Below, in pieces: positions 1 through 4,969 of a stretch of 5,563 bases of DNA (position 1 is its first letter; every line of letters begins with the position of its first letter). The DNA is from Clostridiales bacterium (lineage in GTDB: Bacteria > Bacillota > Clostridia > Saccharofermentanales > Saccharofermentanaceae): positions 1 through 5,563 of the forward strand of contig JAGAFH010000099.1 in assembly GCA_017612755.1 (NCBI GenBank), written 5' to 3'. The notes beneath the pieces are model-generated. The model was given only the letters and a program-made list of their open reading frames with translations, did no database searches and was not told the origin of the DNA. The translations under genes and the position numbers were made by a program.

Positions 1-258
1 ACTTTCGATGTTTTTACTACGGATATAAGATATCTTCACAAGGCAGATGAGATCTGGAACGAGACAGATGAGTTCTATATCTTTAATGCAGTCAACTTCG
101 AGGCCTATTCCGACCTTGATCCTGTGGAGTACTACATGTACTACTTTGATGACAAGGATATCACCATAGAGGAAGTGGGAAGATATCATCTCCCGTACTG
201 TGATGAGATCGGTTACAACTACGGGGAGAATATCGTATTTAAGGTAACCAGGAAATAA
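1..258 (+). CDS. C-terminal part of an unrecognised protein (5' end outside window)
   Basis: The reading frame is open from the first base to a TAA at 256-258, giving 85 residues of a protein whose start lies upstream of the window. The fragment is rich in Tyr, Asp and Glu (for example VEYYMYYFDDKD) and ends in ENIVFKVTRK. It has no obvious membrane segment, lipobox or catalytic motif. It looks like a soluble or extracytoplasmic C-terminal domain, but I do not recognise the family and assign no function. The frame is supported by its coding-like composition, the absence of stops over 255 bases, and the strong terminator directly after the stop codon. It converges on the minus-strand lipoprotein genes and is not part of their operon. 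Confidence 0.75.
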   Translation, partial: TFDVFTTDIRYLHKADEIWNETDEFYIFNAVNFEAYSDLDPVEYYMYYFDDKDITIEEVGRYHLPYCDEIGYNYGENIVFKVTRK

Positions 259-297
259 AAAAACGGACTGTCTTCTGACAGTCCGTTTTTTGTTTTT
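257..297. terminator. Bidirectional intrinsic terminator between convergent genes
   Basis: A perfect 10-bp stem (ACGGACTGTC at 263-272, GACAGTCCGT at 277-286) closes a TTCT loop. An A-tract at 257-263 precedes it and TTTTTTGTTTTT (286-297) follows it. On the plus strand the T-tract ends transcription of the partial gene. On the minus strand the A-tract reads as a T-tract, so the same hairpin can end the lipoprotein transcript that stops at 312. Confidence 0.92.
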
Positions 298-311
298 ACG
301 TTTATCTTTTA

Positions 312-986
312 TCAGAGATCGCTGGGCGGCACCACACCGAAGAATTCGCAGACATCATCTACGCCATTTTCAATATCCTTTTTGGGGTTTCCGGTACCGA
401 TGATGAAAAGGATAGTATTTCCGTCCTGGTAGATCCCCACATTCTGGTTGAAAAAGCTGCTCTCGAGAGTAAAGAGAACATACTGAATGCCGCCGTCTTC
501 GAAGGTGTCGCAGTCCGTGTCGTAGTAATCGTTCTTAGTTGCATCCTCCAAGGTGTCAACCATGTCCTCAAAAGCTTCTTCAGCATCTTTTTTGGAGTCG
601 TAGACAGCGGAAAGAGCGATGACGGAAAGACTGTCGTATCCGTCTTGCTCGCCTCTTACGAATATGGCCAGCTCGTTGATGGTCTTCTCGTAGAAATCGT
701 CTGTATATGTAGACAGTGCAGACTTTTTCATGGCATCCTTGATATCATCATCCTTGACTATTGTGAAGATCCCGTCTTTCAGTTCATCGGGATCATTTTT
801 TTCGACGGCATCGTCAAGATCGTCCATAAAATCATCTGAATCATCATAGATCTCAGCGCCAAAGTCATCGGAATATGACTGAAGTTTCTTAGGTCCGATC
901 TTGCTCCCCATCAGACTGCAGCCTGCCATGGAAAGAGTCATGGATGCAACAAGTGCGGTTGCGATAAATGTTCTTATCCTCTTCAT
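312..986 (-). CDS. Acidic lipoprotein, paralogue A (unrecognised family)
   Basis: A 224-residue predicted lipoprotein. Residues 1-22 form a Sec/signal-peptidase-II leader (MKRIRTFIATALVASM, hydrophobic core) ending in MAGC, so Cys23 would be lipidated and the protein anchored to the outer face of the membrane. The mature part is strongly acidic (YDDSDDFMDDLDD near residues 48-60). It has the layout shared with its two upstream neighbours: GSKIGPKKL just after the anchor, a K-D-A-x-x-A-F-E-D segment mid-protein, D-T-F-E-D-G, a GIYQDGNTILFIIGTG strand pair, and a C-terminal DDVCEFFGVVPPSDL. The start is supported by GAAAGGAG at 993-1000, read on the minus strand, 6 nt before the ATG. Only 23 bp separate it from the upstream lipoprotein and no promoter is visible there, so it is probably the second gene of a two-gene operon. 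No family or function is recognised; a role in binding at the cell surface is only a guess. Confidence 0.9.
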   Translation of the reverse strand: MKRIRTFIATALVASMTLSMAGCSLMGSKIGPKKLQSYSDDFGAEIYDDSDDFMDDLDDAVEKNDPDELKDGIFTIVKDDDIKDAMKKSALSTYTDDFYEKTINELAIFVRGEQDGYDSLSVIALSAVYDSKKDAEEAFEDMVDTLEDATKNDYYDTDCDTFEDGGIQYVLFTLESSFFNQNVGIYQDGNTILFIIGTGNPKKDIENGVDDVCEFFGVVPPSDL

Positions 987-1009
987 CTGTTTCTCCTTTC
1001 CGGTCTGCC

Positions 1010-1675
1010 TTAAAGATCGCTGGGAGCTACAACGCCCATTGCATCGCAGACGTCATCTATGTTCTTGTTGATGGTCTTTAATTCGCTTCCTGCTCCGAAG
1101 ATGAGAAGGACTGTCTTACCATCAATGTAGATTCCGGTGGCAAAACTGGCGTAACTGTCTTCGGCGAAGAGGGCATACTCCATGTTTCCTTCTTCGAAAG
1201 TATCATATTCGACGTCGTAGTATTCCTTGTCGTTCTTGTACTGGTCATCCAGATTATCGACCCAGTCTTCGTAGAAATCCAGAGCGTCGTCCTTGGACTC
1301 GAAGACATAGGAGCTTGCTATGACAGTCACACGCTTGTCGTTCTTTTCCTCGGCCATAAAATAAGTCGTAGCTTCGGTCATGGACTTGTCGTAGAACTTC
1401 AGTCCTTCCATCTCAAATGTACTGAATACGGATTTGATGTCTTTATCCTTTGCATTGATATAAACGCCGTCATCAAGGCTGGCCCAGTCGGAATCCTTGG
1501 CGATATCTTCCATATCTTCTTCCCACTCATCTGCATCTTCGTAAAGCTCTGCTCCTGAATCCTTACCATAAGCGGCCAGCTTCTTAGGGCCGATCTTACT
1601 GCCGCCCAGAGAACAGCCTGCAAGGGAAAGAGCCATAGATGCTGTGAGTAATACTGCTACTACTTTCCTTTTCAT
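1010..1675 (-). CDS. Acidic lipoprotein, paralogue B (unrecognised family)
   Basis: A 221-residue predicted lipoprotein with a textbook leader: a basic start (MKRK), a hydrophobic core and the lipobox LAGC, making Cys21 the lipid-modified residue. After the anchor it shares GSKIGPKKL with paralogue A. It then has GAELYEDADEWEEDMED, DDALDFYEDWVDNLDD, YDTFEEGNMEYALF, GIYIDGKTVLLIFGAG and a C-terminal DDVCDAMGVVAPSDL. These blocks fall in the same order and at near-equal spacing in all three tandem copies, so they arose by duplication. The ATG has a strong AGGAGG (1682-1687, minus strand) 6 nt upstream. It is the first gene of an operon with paralogue A and has its own TGTTATAAT promoter beside a dyad. 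The function is unknown; no catalytic motif or known ligand-binding signature is visible. Confidence 0.9.
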   Translation of the reverse strand: MKRKVVAVLLTASMALSLAGCSLGGSKIGPKKLAAYGKDSGAELYEDADEWEEDMEDIAKDSDWASLDDGVYINAKDKDIKSVFSTFEMEGLKFYDKSMTEATTYFMAEEKNDKRVTVIASSYVFESKDDALDFYEDWVDNLDDQYKNDKEYYDVEYDTFEEGNMEYALFAEDSYASFATGIYIDGKTVLLIFGAGSELKTINKNIDDVCDAMGVVAPSDL

Positions 1676-1703
1676 ATCGTTCCTCCTCCGGTTTGATATA
1701 CAG

Positions 1704-1712
1704 ATTATAACA
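1704..1712 (-). promoter_or_regulatory. Extended -10 promoter for the paralogue B-A operon
   Basis: Read on the minus strand, this is TGTTATAAT, a consensus -10 hexamer (1704-1709) with the extended TG motif. Transcription would start near 1697, giving a leader of about 21 nt that contains the AGGAGG. The hexamer 17 bp upstream (CCCTGT) does not resemble a -35 box, so the promoter probably relies on the extended -10 element or on an activator. The same TGnTATAAT form occurs at 2514-2529. Confidence 0.7.
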
Positions 1713-1718
1713 TGAGGG

Positions 1719-1746
1719 GAGGTGACACAGGGGGACGTATCACCTC
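1719..1746. promoter_or_regulatory. Candidate operator: 28-bp imperfect dyad upstream of paralogue B
   Basis: GAGGTGA (1719-1725) and TCACCTC (1740-1746) are a perfect 7-bp inverted repeat with a 14-bp spacer. The symmetry continues inward for one mismatch and two more pairs, giving GAGGTGAnAC / GTnTCACCTC. The centre, 1732.5, lies about 35 bp upstream of the predicted start site, over the place a -35 box would occupy. The arms are about two helical turns apart, as expected for a dimeric regulator. The regulator's identity is unknown. Confidence 0.5.
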
Positions 1747-1750
1747 AAAC

Positions 1751-1780
1751 AAAAAAAGCTGTCCCGGAGGACAGCTTTTT
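1751..1780 (-). terminator. Intrinsic terminator of paralogue C
   Basis: GCTGTCC (1758-1764) and GGACAGC (1769-1775) pair around a CGGA loop, and the stem is extended by an A-tract at 1751-1757 and a T-tract at 1776-1780. Read on the minus strand, the hairpin is followed by TTTTTTTG, and it lies 20 bp beyond the stop codon of the lipoprotein at 1801. It separates paralogue C from the downstream B-A operon. The flanking tracts would also allow some plus-strand termination, but no plus-strand gene precedes it. Confidence 0.88.
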
Positions 1781-1800
1781 CGTTATTAGCTTTTTATGGA

Positions 1801-2484
1801 TCAAAGCTCACTGGGAGCAGCTACGCCAAGACCCTCGCAGATATCATCAACATAACCGTTGACATCCTTCTTGCTGTCGCCTTTTCCGATGATGAAGAAT
1901 ACTGTGGTGCCCTGAAGGTAGATACCGCCGACTGTTGTATCTTCCCAGTCAGTATCTTCTTCAAAGAAAAGAGCATACTGCATGCTGCCTTCTTCGAAAG
2001 TATCGAAATCTACATTGTACCAGCTGTAATCCTTATCGTCCTTGTAATCGTCTTCCATTCCGTCAGCGCCGTCCTCATAGAAGTCAAGAGCGTCGTCCTT
2101 GTTGTCGAATGTAAGAGCTGCAGCCATTACTACAGTTGTATCGCCACTCTTCTCGTTTCCGATGATATAGACAGTAGCGTCCTTAACAGCCTTATCATAG
2201 AAGGTGTTGGTAACGGAGGATGACTTAAGGTATTCCTTAACATCGTCACCCTTTACGTGAACGTAGATACCGTCCTTAATGATCTTGTAGTCGCCCTTAT
2301 TGACAAGGTCGTCAAGATCATCTTCCCAATCATCAGAATCTGTGTAAAGCTCTGCGCCTTCTCCCTTACAGTAAGCTGCAAGCTTAGAGGGACCAAACTT
2401 TCCGCCGCCGAGAGAACATGCTGTAGCGGAAAAGAGCATTGAAGCTACAAGTGTTCCGGCGATTATTGTCTTAATCTTCTTCAT
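1801..2484 (-). CDS. Acidic lipoprotein, paralogue C (unrecognised family)
   Basis: A 227-residue predicted lipoprotein. The leader MKKIKTIIAGTLVASMLFSA ends in ATAC, a weaker lipobox than in paralogue B, with Cys23 as the expected lipid anchor. The mature protein starts SLGGGKFGPSKLAAY and continues with GAELYTDSDDWEDDLDD, DDALDFYEDGADGMEDD, FDTFEEGSMQYALF, GGIYLQGTTVFFIIGKG and the C-terminal DDICEGLGVAAPSEL, matching the blocks of the two downstream paralogues. AAGGAGG (2491-2497, minus strand) lies 6 nt before the ATG. The gene is monocistronic: it has its own extended -10 promoter in the divergent gap and its own terminator. It diverges from the hydrolase operon. The family is not recognised; extracytoplasmic, membrane-anchored location is the only safe inference. 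Confidence 0.9.
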   Translation of the reverse strand: MKKIKTIIAGTLVASMLFSATACSLGGGKFGPSKLAAYCKGEGAELYTDSDDWEDDLDDLVNKGDYKIIKDGIYVHVKGDDVKEYLKSSSVTNTFYDKAVKDATVYIIGNEKSGDTTVVMAAALTFDNKDDALDFYEDGADGMEDDYKDDKDYSWYNVDFDTFEEGSMQYALFFEEDTDWEDTTVGGIYLQGTTVFFIIGKGDSKKDVNGYVDDICEGLGVAAPSEL

Positions 2485-2513
2485 GTAATACCTCCTTGTT
2501 TCGTTGTCACGAA

Positions 2514-2522
2514 TGTTATAAT
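2514..2522 (+). promoter_or_regulatory. Extended -10 promoter of the hydrolase operon
   Basis: TGTTATAAT gives a consensus -10 hexamer (2517-2522) with the extended TG. The predicted start is near 2529, leaving a leader of about 29 nt that includes the AGGA of the hydrolase. There is no convincing -35; TTGTTT at 2496-2501 is poorly spaced at 15 bp. The hexamer overlaps the minus-strand -10 box. Confidence 0.65.
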
Positions 2523-2529
2523 TATATCA
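2521..2529 (-). promoter_or_regulatory. Extended -10 promoter of lipoprotein paralogue C
   Basis: Read on the minus strand, this is TGATATAAT, a consensus -10 hexamer (2521-2526) with the extended TG. The predicted start is near 2514, giving a leader of about 30 nt that carries AAGGAGG. The hexamer 17 bp upstream (TCCTAA) is not a recognisable -35 box. It shares bases 2521-2522 with the plus-strand -10 hexamer. Confidence 0.65.
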
Positions 2530-2557
2530 CGAATTTTTATTTTTTAGGAAAAATACT

Positions 2558-3526
2558 ATGAATGCTGAAAATATTACTTTTGAATCCGCTGTGGGAGAGG
2601 GTGTTAAGATCGCCGGCTTCTTCTCGGAAACGGCTGATCCCTCCCCTAAGGGCGTTATCCAGATCTGTCACGGTATGGCAGACTATTTCGGCAGATATGA
2701 AGAGATGACCGATTTCCTGAACAGGAACGGATGGCATGTCTGCGGAATGGATATGCAGGGTCACGGGAAGACATATGAGCTCAATAAGGAACAGGGAATG
2801 CCCCTGGGATTTTTCGGGGAGTCATCCGGTTCCGCTATGTGCATCCTTAAGGATATCATGACAATGCACCAAAAGGCGGTAGAAAGATTCTGCCCGGATA
2901 AAAGGCTGCCTATGGTCCTCTACGGACACAGTATGGGATCTTTCGTGGCAAGAAATATCTATATTACGGGAGAATGGGCCTCTGAATTCGACGCATTTGT
3001 CTTTGCTTCAACCATGGGACCGGAGCCTATGGCAAAGTTCGGACTGAACCTTTCCAGGTTCATCGGTCTGTTCGGGCGCAAGAGAAAGCCCGGGAAGCTA
3101 CTGAACTTTATTGCCTTCAGTAACTATAACAAAAGGATAGACCATCCGAAGACTCCCTTTGACTGGGTGTCTTCCGATGAGACGGAAGTAGCTAAGTACT
3201 GCGAGGATCCTTTGGCCGGATTCCTGTTTACCTGTAAGGGCTTTACGGATCTTTTTACGCTGGTCTGCAGGATGCAGGATAAAAATGCGTATGATAATGC
3301 ATCTTTTGCTCCGGTGCTCCTCACATACGGAGAGGACGATCCGGTGGCAGGTTACGGCAAGGGAGCACAGGCTGTTGCCGACAGGATAAAGGGAACAGGC
3401 CGTGATGTGACCGTGATCGATTACGGTCACTACAGGCATGAGATACAGAATGAGCCTGTGAGATATCAGTATTTTGAAGACATCCTCAGATTTGCGGATG
3501 AGAAGACAGGAGGATCAGATGACTGA
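2558..3526 (+). CDS. Alpha/beta hydrolase, monoacylglycerol lipase / lysophospholipase type
   Basis: A 322-residue serine hydrolase of the Hydrolase_4 / serine aminopeptidase S33-like alpha/beta fold, with no signal peptide and therefore probably cytoplasmic. The order of motifs is typical: CHGMADYFGRY (about 37-47) for the oxyanion-hole loop, GMDMQGHGKT (63-72), the nucleophile elbow GHSMG with Ser125, YGEDDPV with Asp261 as the likely acid, and RHEIQNE with His294 completing the triad. Residues about 150-240 form the variable cap that sets substrate choice. Family members hydrolyse monoacylglycerols, lysophospholipids or other small carboxylic esters; the substrate cannot be read here. The ATG at 2558 has AGGA 8 nt upstream (2546-2549). 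It is the first gene of a three-gene operon and overlaps the thioesterase start by 8 bp, which suggests translational coupling. Full length for the family. Confidence 0.92.
   Translation: MNAENITFESAVGEGVKIAGFFSETADPSPKGVIQICHGMADYFGRYEEMTDFLNRNGWHVCGMDMQGHGKTYELNKEQGMPLGFFGESSGSAMCILKDIMTMHQKAVERFCPDKRLPMVLYGHSMGSFVARNIYITGEWASEFDAFVFASTMGPEPMAKFGLNLSRFIGLFGRKRKPGKLLNFIAFSNYNKRIDHPKTPFDWVSSDETEVAKYCEDPLAGFLFTCKGFTDLFTLVCRMQDKNAYDNASFAPVLLTYGEDDPVAGYGKGAQAVADRIKGTGRDVTVIDYGHYRHEIQNEPVRYQYFEDILRFADEKTGGSDD
3508..3513 (+). promoter_or_regulatory. Ribosome binding site that sets the thioesterase start
   Basis: A perfect AGGAGG inside the 3' end of the hydrolase gene, 5 nt before the ATG at 3519. 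It favours this ATG over the in-frame ATG at 3474, which would add 15 polar residues (MKTSSDLRMRRQEDQ) not expected in the family. Confidence 0.85.
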
Positions 3527-3947
3527 ACTGCCCGAATATGAGCACCTGGTACAGTACTACGAGACCGATCAGATGGGTGTAGTCCATCACTCAAACTACA
3601 TAAGATGGTTTGAAGAAGCCAGGATAAGCGTTTTCGACAAGATCGGAATGGGTTATAAGGAGATGGAGGAAGCAGGGATAATAAGCCCTGTCACGGCTGT
3701 TGAGGCCCAGTTCAAGACTATGGCCAGGTTCTACGATACCGTAGTTTTGCACCTGAAATTCACCAAATATACCGGAGTTCGCCTCTATATCGATTATGAG
3801 GTCCGTGATAAAGTTACATCAGAGGTGAGATGCGTCGGGCATAGCGAACATTGCTTTATCGATGCGAATGGTAAGATTCAGTCAATCGTTCGAGCCCGGC
3901 CCGACCTCGACAAAAAGCTCCGTCAGTATCTTGCTGAAAAGGAGTGA
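3519..3947 (+). CDS. Acyl-CoA thioesterase, hotdog fold, YbgC/FadM type
   Basis: A 142-residue single-domain hotdog thioesterase of the 4-hydroxybenzoyl-CoA thioesterase superfamily. The N-terminal signature YYETDQMGVVHHSNYIRWFE (residues 13-32) is diagnostic: Asp17 matches the catalytic Asp of YbgC-like enzymes, and His24-x-Asn26-Tyr27 forms the rest of the motif before the long central helix. Later strands end in SEHCFIDANGKIQ, as in the family. Such enzymes act in the cytoplasm as dimers or tetramers and hydrolyse acyl-CoA or acyl-ACP thioesters; chain-length preference cannot be inferred. The start at 3519 is chosen for its AGGAGG and family length (about 130-140 residues). The gene overlaps the hydrolase by 8 bp and is followed 5 bp later by the reductase, so the three are probably co-translated. 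An alternative label is medium- or long-chain thioesterase. Confidence 0.9.
   Translation: MTELPEYEHLVQYYETDQMGVVHHSNYIRWFEEARISVFDKIGMGYKEMEEAGIISPVTAVEAQFKTMARFYDTVVLHLKFTKYTGVRLYIDYEVRDKVTSEVRCVGHSEHCFIDANGKIQSIVRARPDLDKKLRQYLAEKE
3939..3944 (+). promoter_or_regulatory. Ribosome binding site that sets the thioredoxin reductase start
   Basis: AAGGAG lies 8 nt before the ATG at 3953. The alternative GTG at 3944 overlaps this site itself and would only add three residues (M-I-P) before the FAD-binding strand, so ATG 3953 is preferred. Confidence 0.8.
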
Positions 3948-3952
3948 TCCCC

Positions 3953-4879
3953 ATGGCAGACATTATCATTATCGGTGCAGGAACAGCGGGACTTACGGCA
4001 GCTCTTTATGCAAGAAGAGCCGGAATGGATGTTGTGGTCTTTGAATCGGATTCCTACGGCGGCCAGATAATCAATACCCCTCAGATCGAGAACTATCCCG
4101 GAATTAAAAATGTGTCAGGCTTTGAGTTTGCTACAGGCCTTTATGAGCAGGCAACGGCCCTCGGCGCCCGGGTCCAATTCGATAAGGTGGTCTCAATAGA
4201 AGGATCTTTTGATGAAGGGTTCACCGTTAAGGGTGAATACGGCGCTTCCGAGACAGGTAAGTGCATAATAATCGCATCAGGTGCCAGAAACAGACACATG
4301 GGCATCGCCGGAGAAGAGAAGCTTGAAGGCAGGGGCATATCCTATTGCGCTACCTGTGACGGTTCTTTCTTCAAAGGGAAGACTACGGCTGTAGTCGGAG
4401 GCGGCAACACTGCCCTTGAGGATGCGGTCTATCTTTCAGATCTTTGCGAAAAGGTCTATATCATCCACAGAAGAGACGAATACAGGGGGGATCCTGCCCA
4501 GGTGGAGATCTTAAGATCCAGGGACAATATCGAAGAACTGCTGTCTTATGTGGTTAAGGACCTGAAGGGAGATGAAAAGCTTCAAGGCCTTGTCCTGGAG
4601 AGCAGGAAAGACGGGTCCCTTAAGGAGATCTCTGTGGACGGAGTATTCGTAGCCATAGGACAGATACCTTCTTCGGAACTGTTCAGAGGAATCGTGGATA
4701 TGGACGGATCGGGATATATCGCCTCAGGTGAAGACTGCCATACGAATGTCAAAGGTATATTTGCCGCCGGCGATATAAGGACCAAGAAGGTGAGACAGCT
4801 GACTACAGCAGCTTCCGACGGAGCTGTCGCCGCCCTTGCAGCCTGTGATCTGATACGCTCTCTCAAAAGCGGTCAATAA
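3953..4879 (+). CDS. trxB: Thioredoxin reductase (NADPH), low-molecular-weight type
   Basis: A 308-residue flavoprotein that passes electrons from NADPH through FAD and a CxxC pair to thioredoxin. The motifs are in order: GAGTAG (8-13) for FAD; YGGQI and IENYPG (35-50); the redox-active CATC with Cys132 and Cys135; GGGNTALEDA (149-158) for NADPH; HRRDEYR (172-178), whose arginines contact the NADPH 2'-phosphate and argue against an NADH enzyme; and the C-terminal FAD motif GDIRTKKVRQ (273-282) followed by an ASDGAVAA helix. Length and order are those of the bacterial low-molecular-weight enzyme. The ATG at 3953 is chosen over GTG 3944 because of the AAGGAG spacing. It is the last gene of the operon with the hydrolase and thioesterase. 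No thioredoxin gene is in the window, so a paralogue serving another thiol protein is possible, although all catalytic residues are present. Confidence 0.95.
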   Translation: MADIIIIGAGTAGLTAALYARRAGMDVVVFESDSYGGQIINTPQIENYPGIKNVSGFEFATGLYEQATALGARVQFDKVVSIEGSFDEGFTVKGEYGASETGKCIIIASGARNRHMGIAGEEKLEGRGISYCATCDGSFFKGKTTAVVGGGNTALEDAVYLSDLCEKVYIIHRRDEYRGDPAQVEILRSRDNIEELLSYVVKDLKGDEKLQGLVLESRKDGSLKEISVDGVFVAIGQIPSSELFRGIVDMDGSGYIASGEDCHTNVKGIFAAGDIRTKKVRQLTTAASDGAVAALAACDLIRSLKSGQ

Positions 4880-4900
4880 TGGGTTCGAACCGCAATTTTT
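4869..4900 (+). terminator. Possible weak terminator after trxB
   Basis: GCGGT (4869-4873) can pair with ACCGC (4889-4893) across a 15-nt loop, followed by AATTTTT. The stem is only 5 bp and begins inside the coding region. A GGTTCGAACC palindrome (4882-4891) offers a competing small fold. It is the only terminator candidate between trxB and the next gene, so some readthrough is likely. Confidence 0.35.
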
Positions 4901-4901
4901 A

Positions 4902-4930
4902 TTGATTTTCGGCCTTTCAGAGTGTATTAT
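4902..4930 (+). promoter_or_regulatory. Sigma-A-like promoter of the fourth lipoprotein
   Basis: TTGATT (4902-4907) and TATTAT (4925-4930) are separated by exactly 17 bp and match the consensus at 4/6 and 5/6 positions. Transcription would begin near 4937, giving a leader of about 33 nt with the AAAAAGGAGA binding site. Unlike the other promoters in the window, it has a recognisable -35 box. Confidence 0.72.
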
Positions 4931-4969
4931 TAATGCGTAATTCTTTAAAGAAAAAGGAGACGAGGTATT

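Larger units (their letters stand above)
2507..2534. repeat. Direct repeat TCACGAAT x2, 20-bp period, flanking divergent -10 boxes
   Basis: Two identical 8-bp copies of TCACGAAT lie at 2507-2514 and 2527-2534. Their 20-bp period is close to two helical turns, so both would face the same side of the DNA. Between them is the palindrome TATAATTATA. The left copy covers the predicted start site of the minus-strand transcript and the right copy that of the plus-strand transcript. A regulatory protein bound here could control both promoters; this is inference from position. Confidence 0.5.

Noticed and set aside
520..560. DTDCDTFEDG in lipoprotein A (and the equivalent blocks in B and C) as an EF-hand or dockerin-like calcium loop.
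   Set aside because: The canonical loop needs Gly at position 6 and Glu/Asp at position 12. The paralogues conserve DTFE[DE]G, with Thr at position 6, so the spacing does not fit.
645..839. Plus-strand short open frame inside lipoprotein A, ending in an Ile-rich stretch.
   Set aside because: Same artefact: it is the complement of the Asp-rich coding region, with no RBS and no independent support. The frame at 2257-2442 is rejected for the same reason.
1719..1746. A CRP-type binding site, because of GTGA and TCAC half-sites.
   Set aside because: CRP sites have TGTGA-N6-TCACA. Here the half-sites are separated by 14 bp, so the geometry does not match.
3474..3518. An N-terminal extension of the thioesterase starting at ATG 3474.
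   Set aside because: It lies within the hydrolase coding region without a nearby RBS and would add 15 charged residues. ATG 3519 has AGGAGG at ideal spacing and gives the family length.
4881..4893. GGGTTCGAACCGC resembles a tRNA T-arm.
   Set aside because: No acceptor, D-arm or anticodon arm can be found around it, and the upstream bases are trxB coding sequence. It is better explained as a short palindrome or part of a weak terminator.
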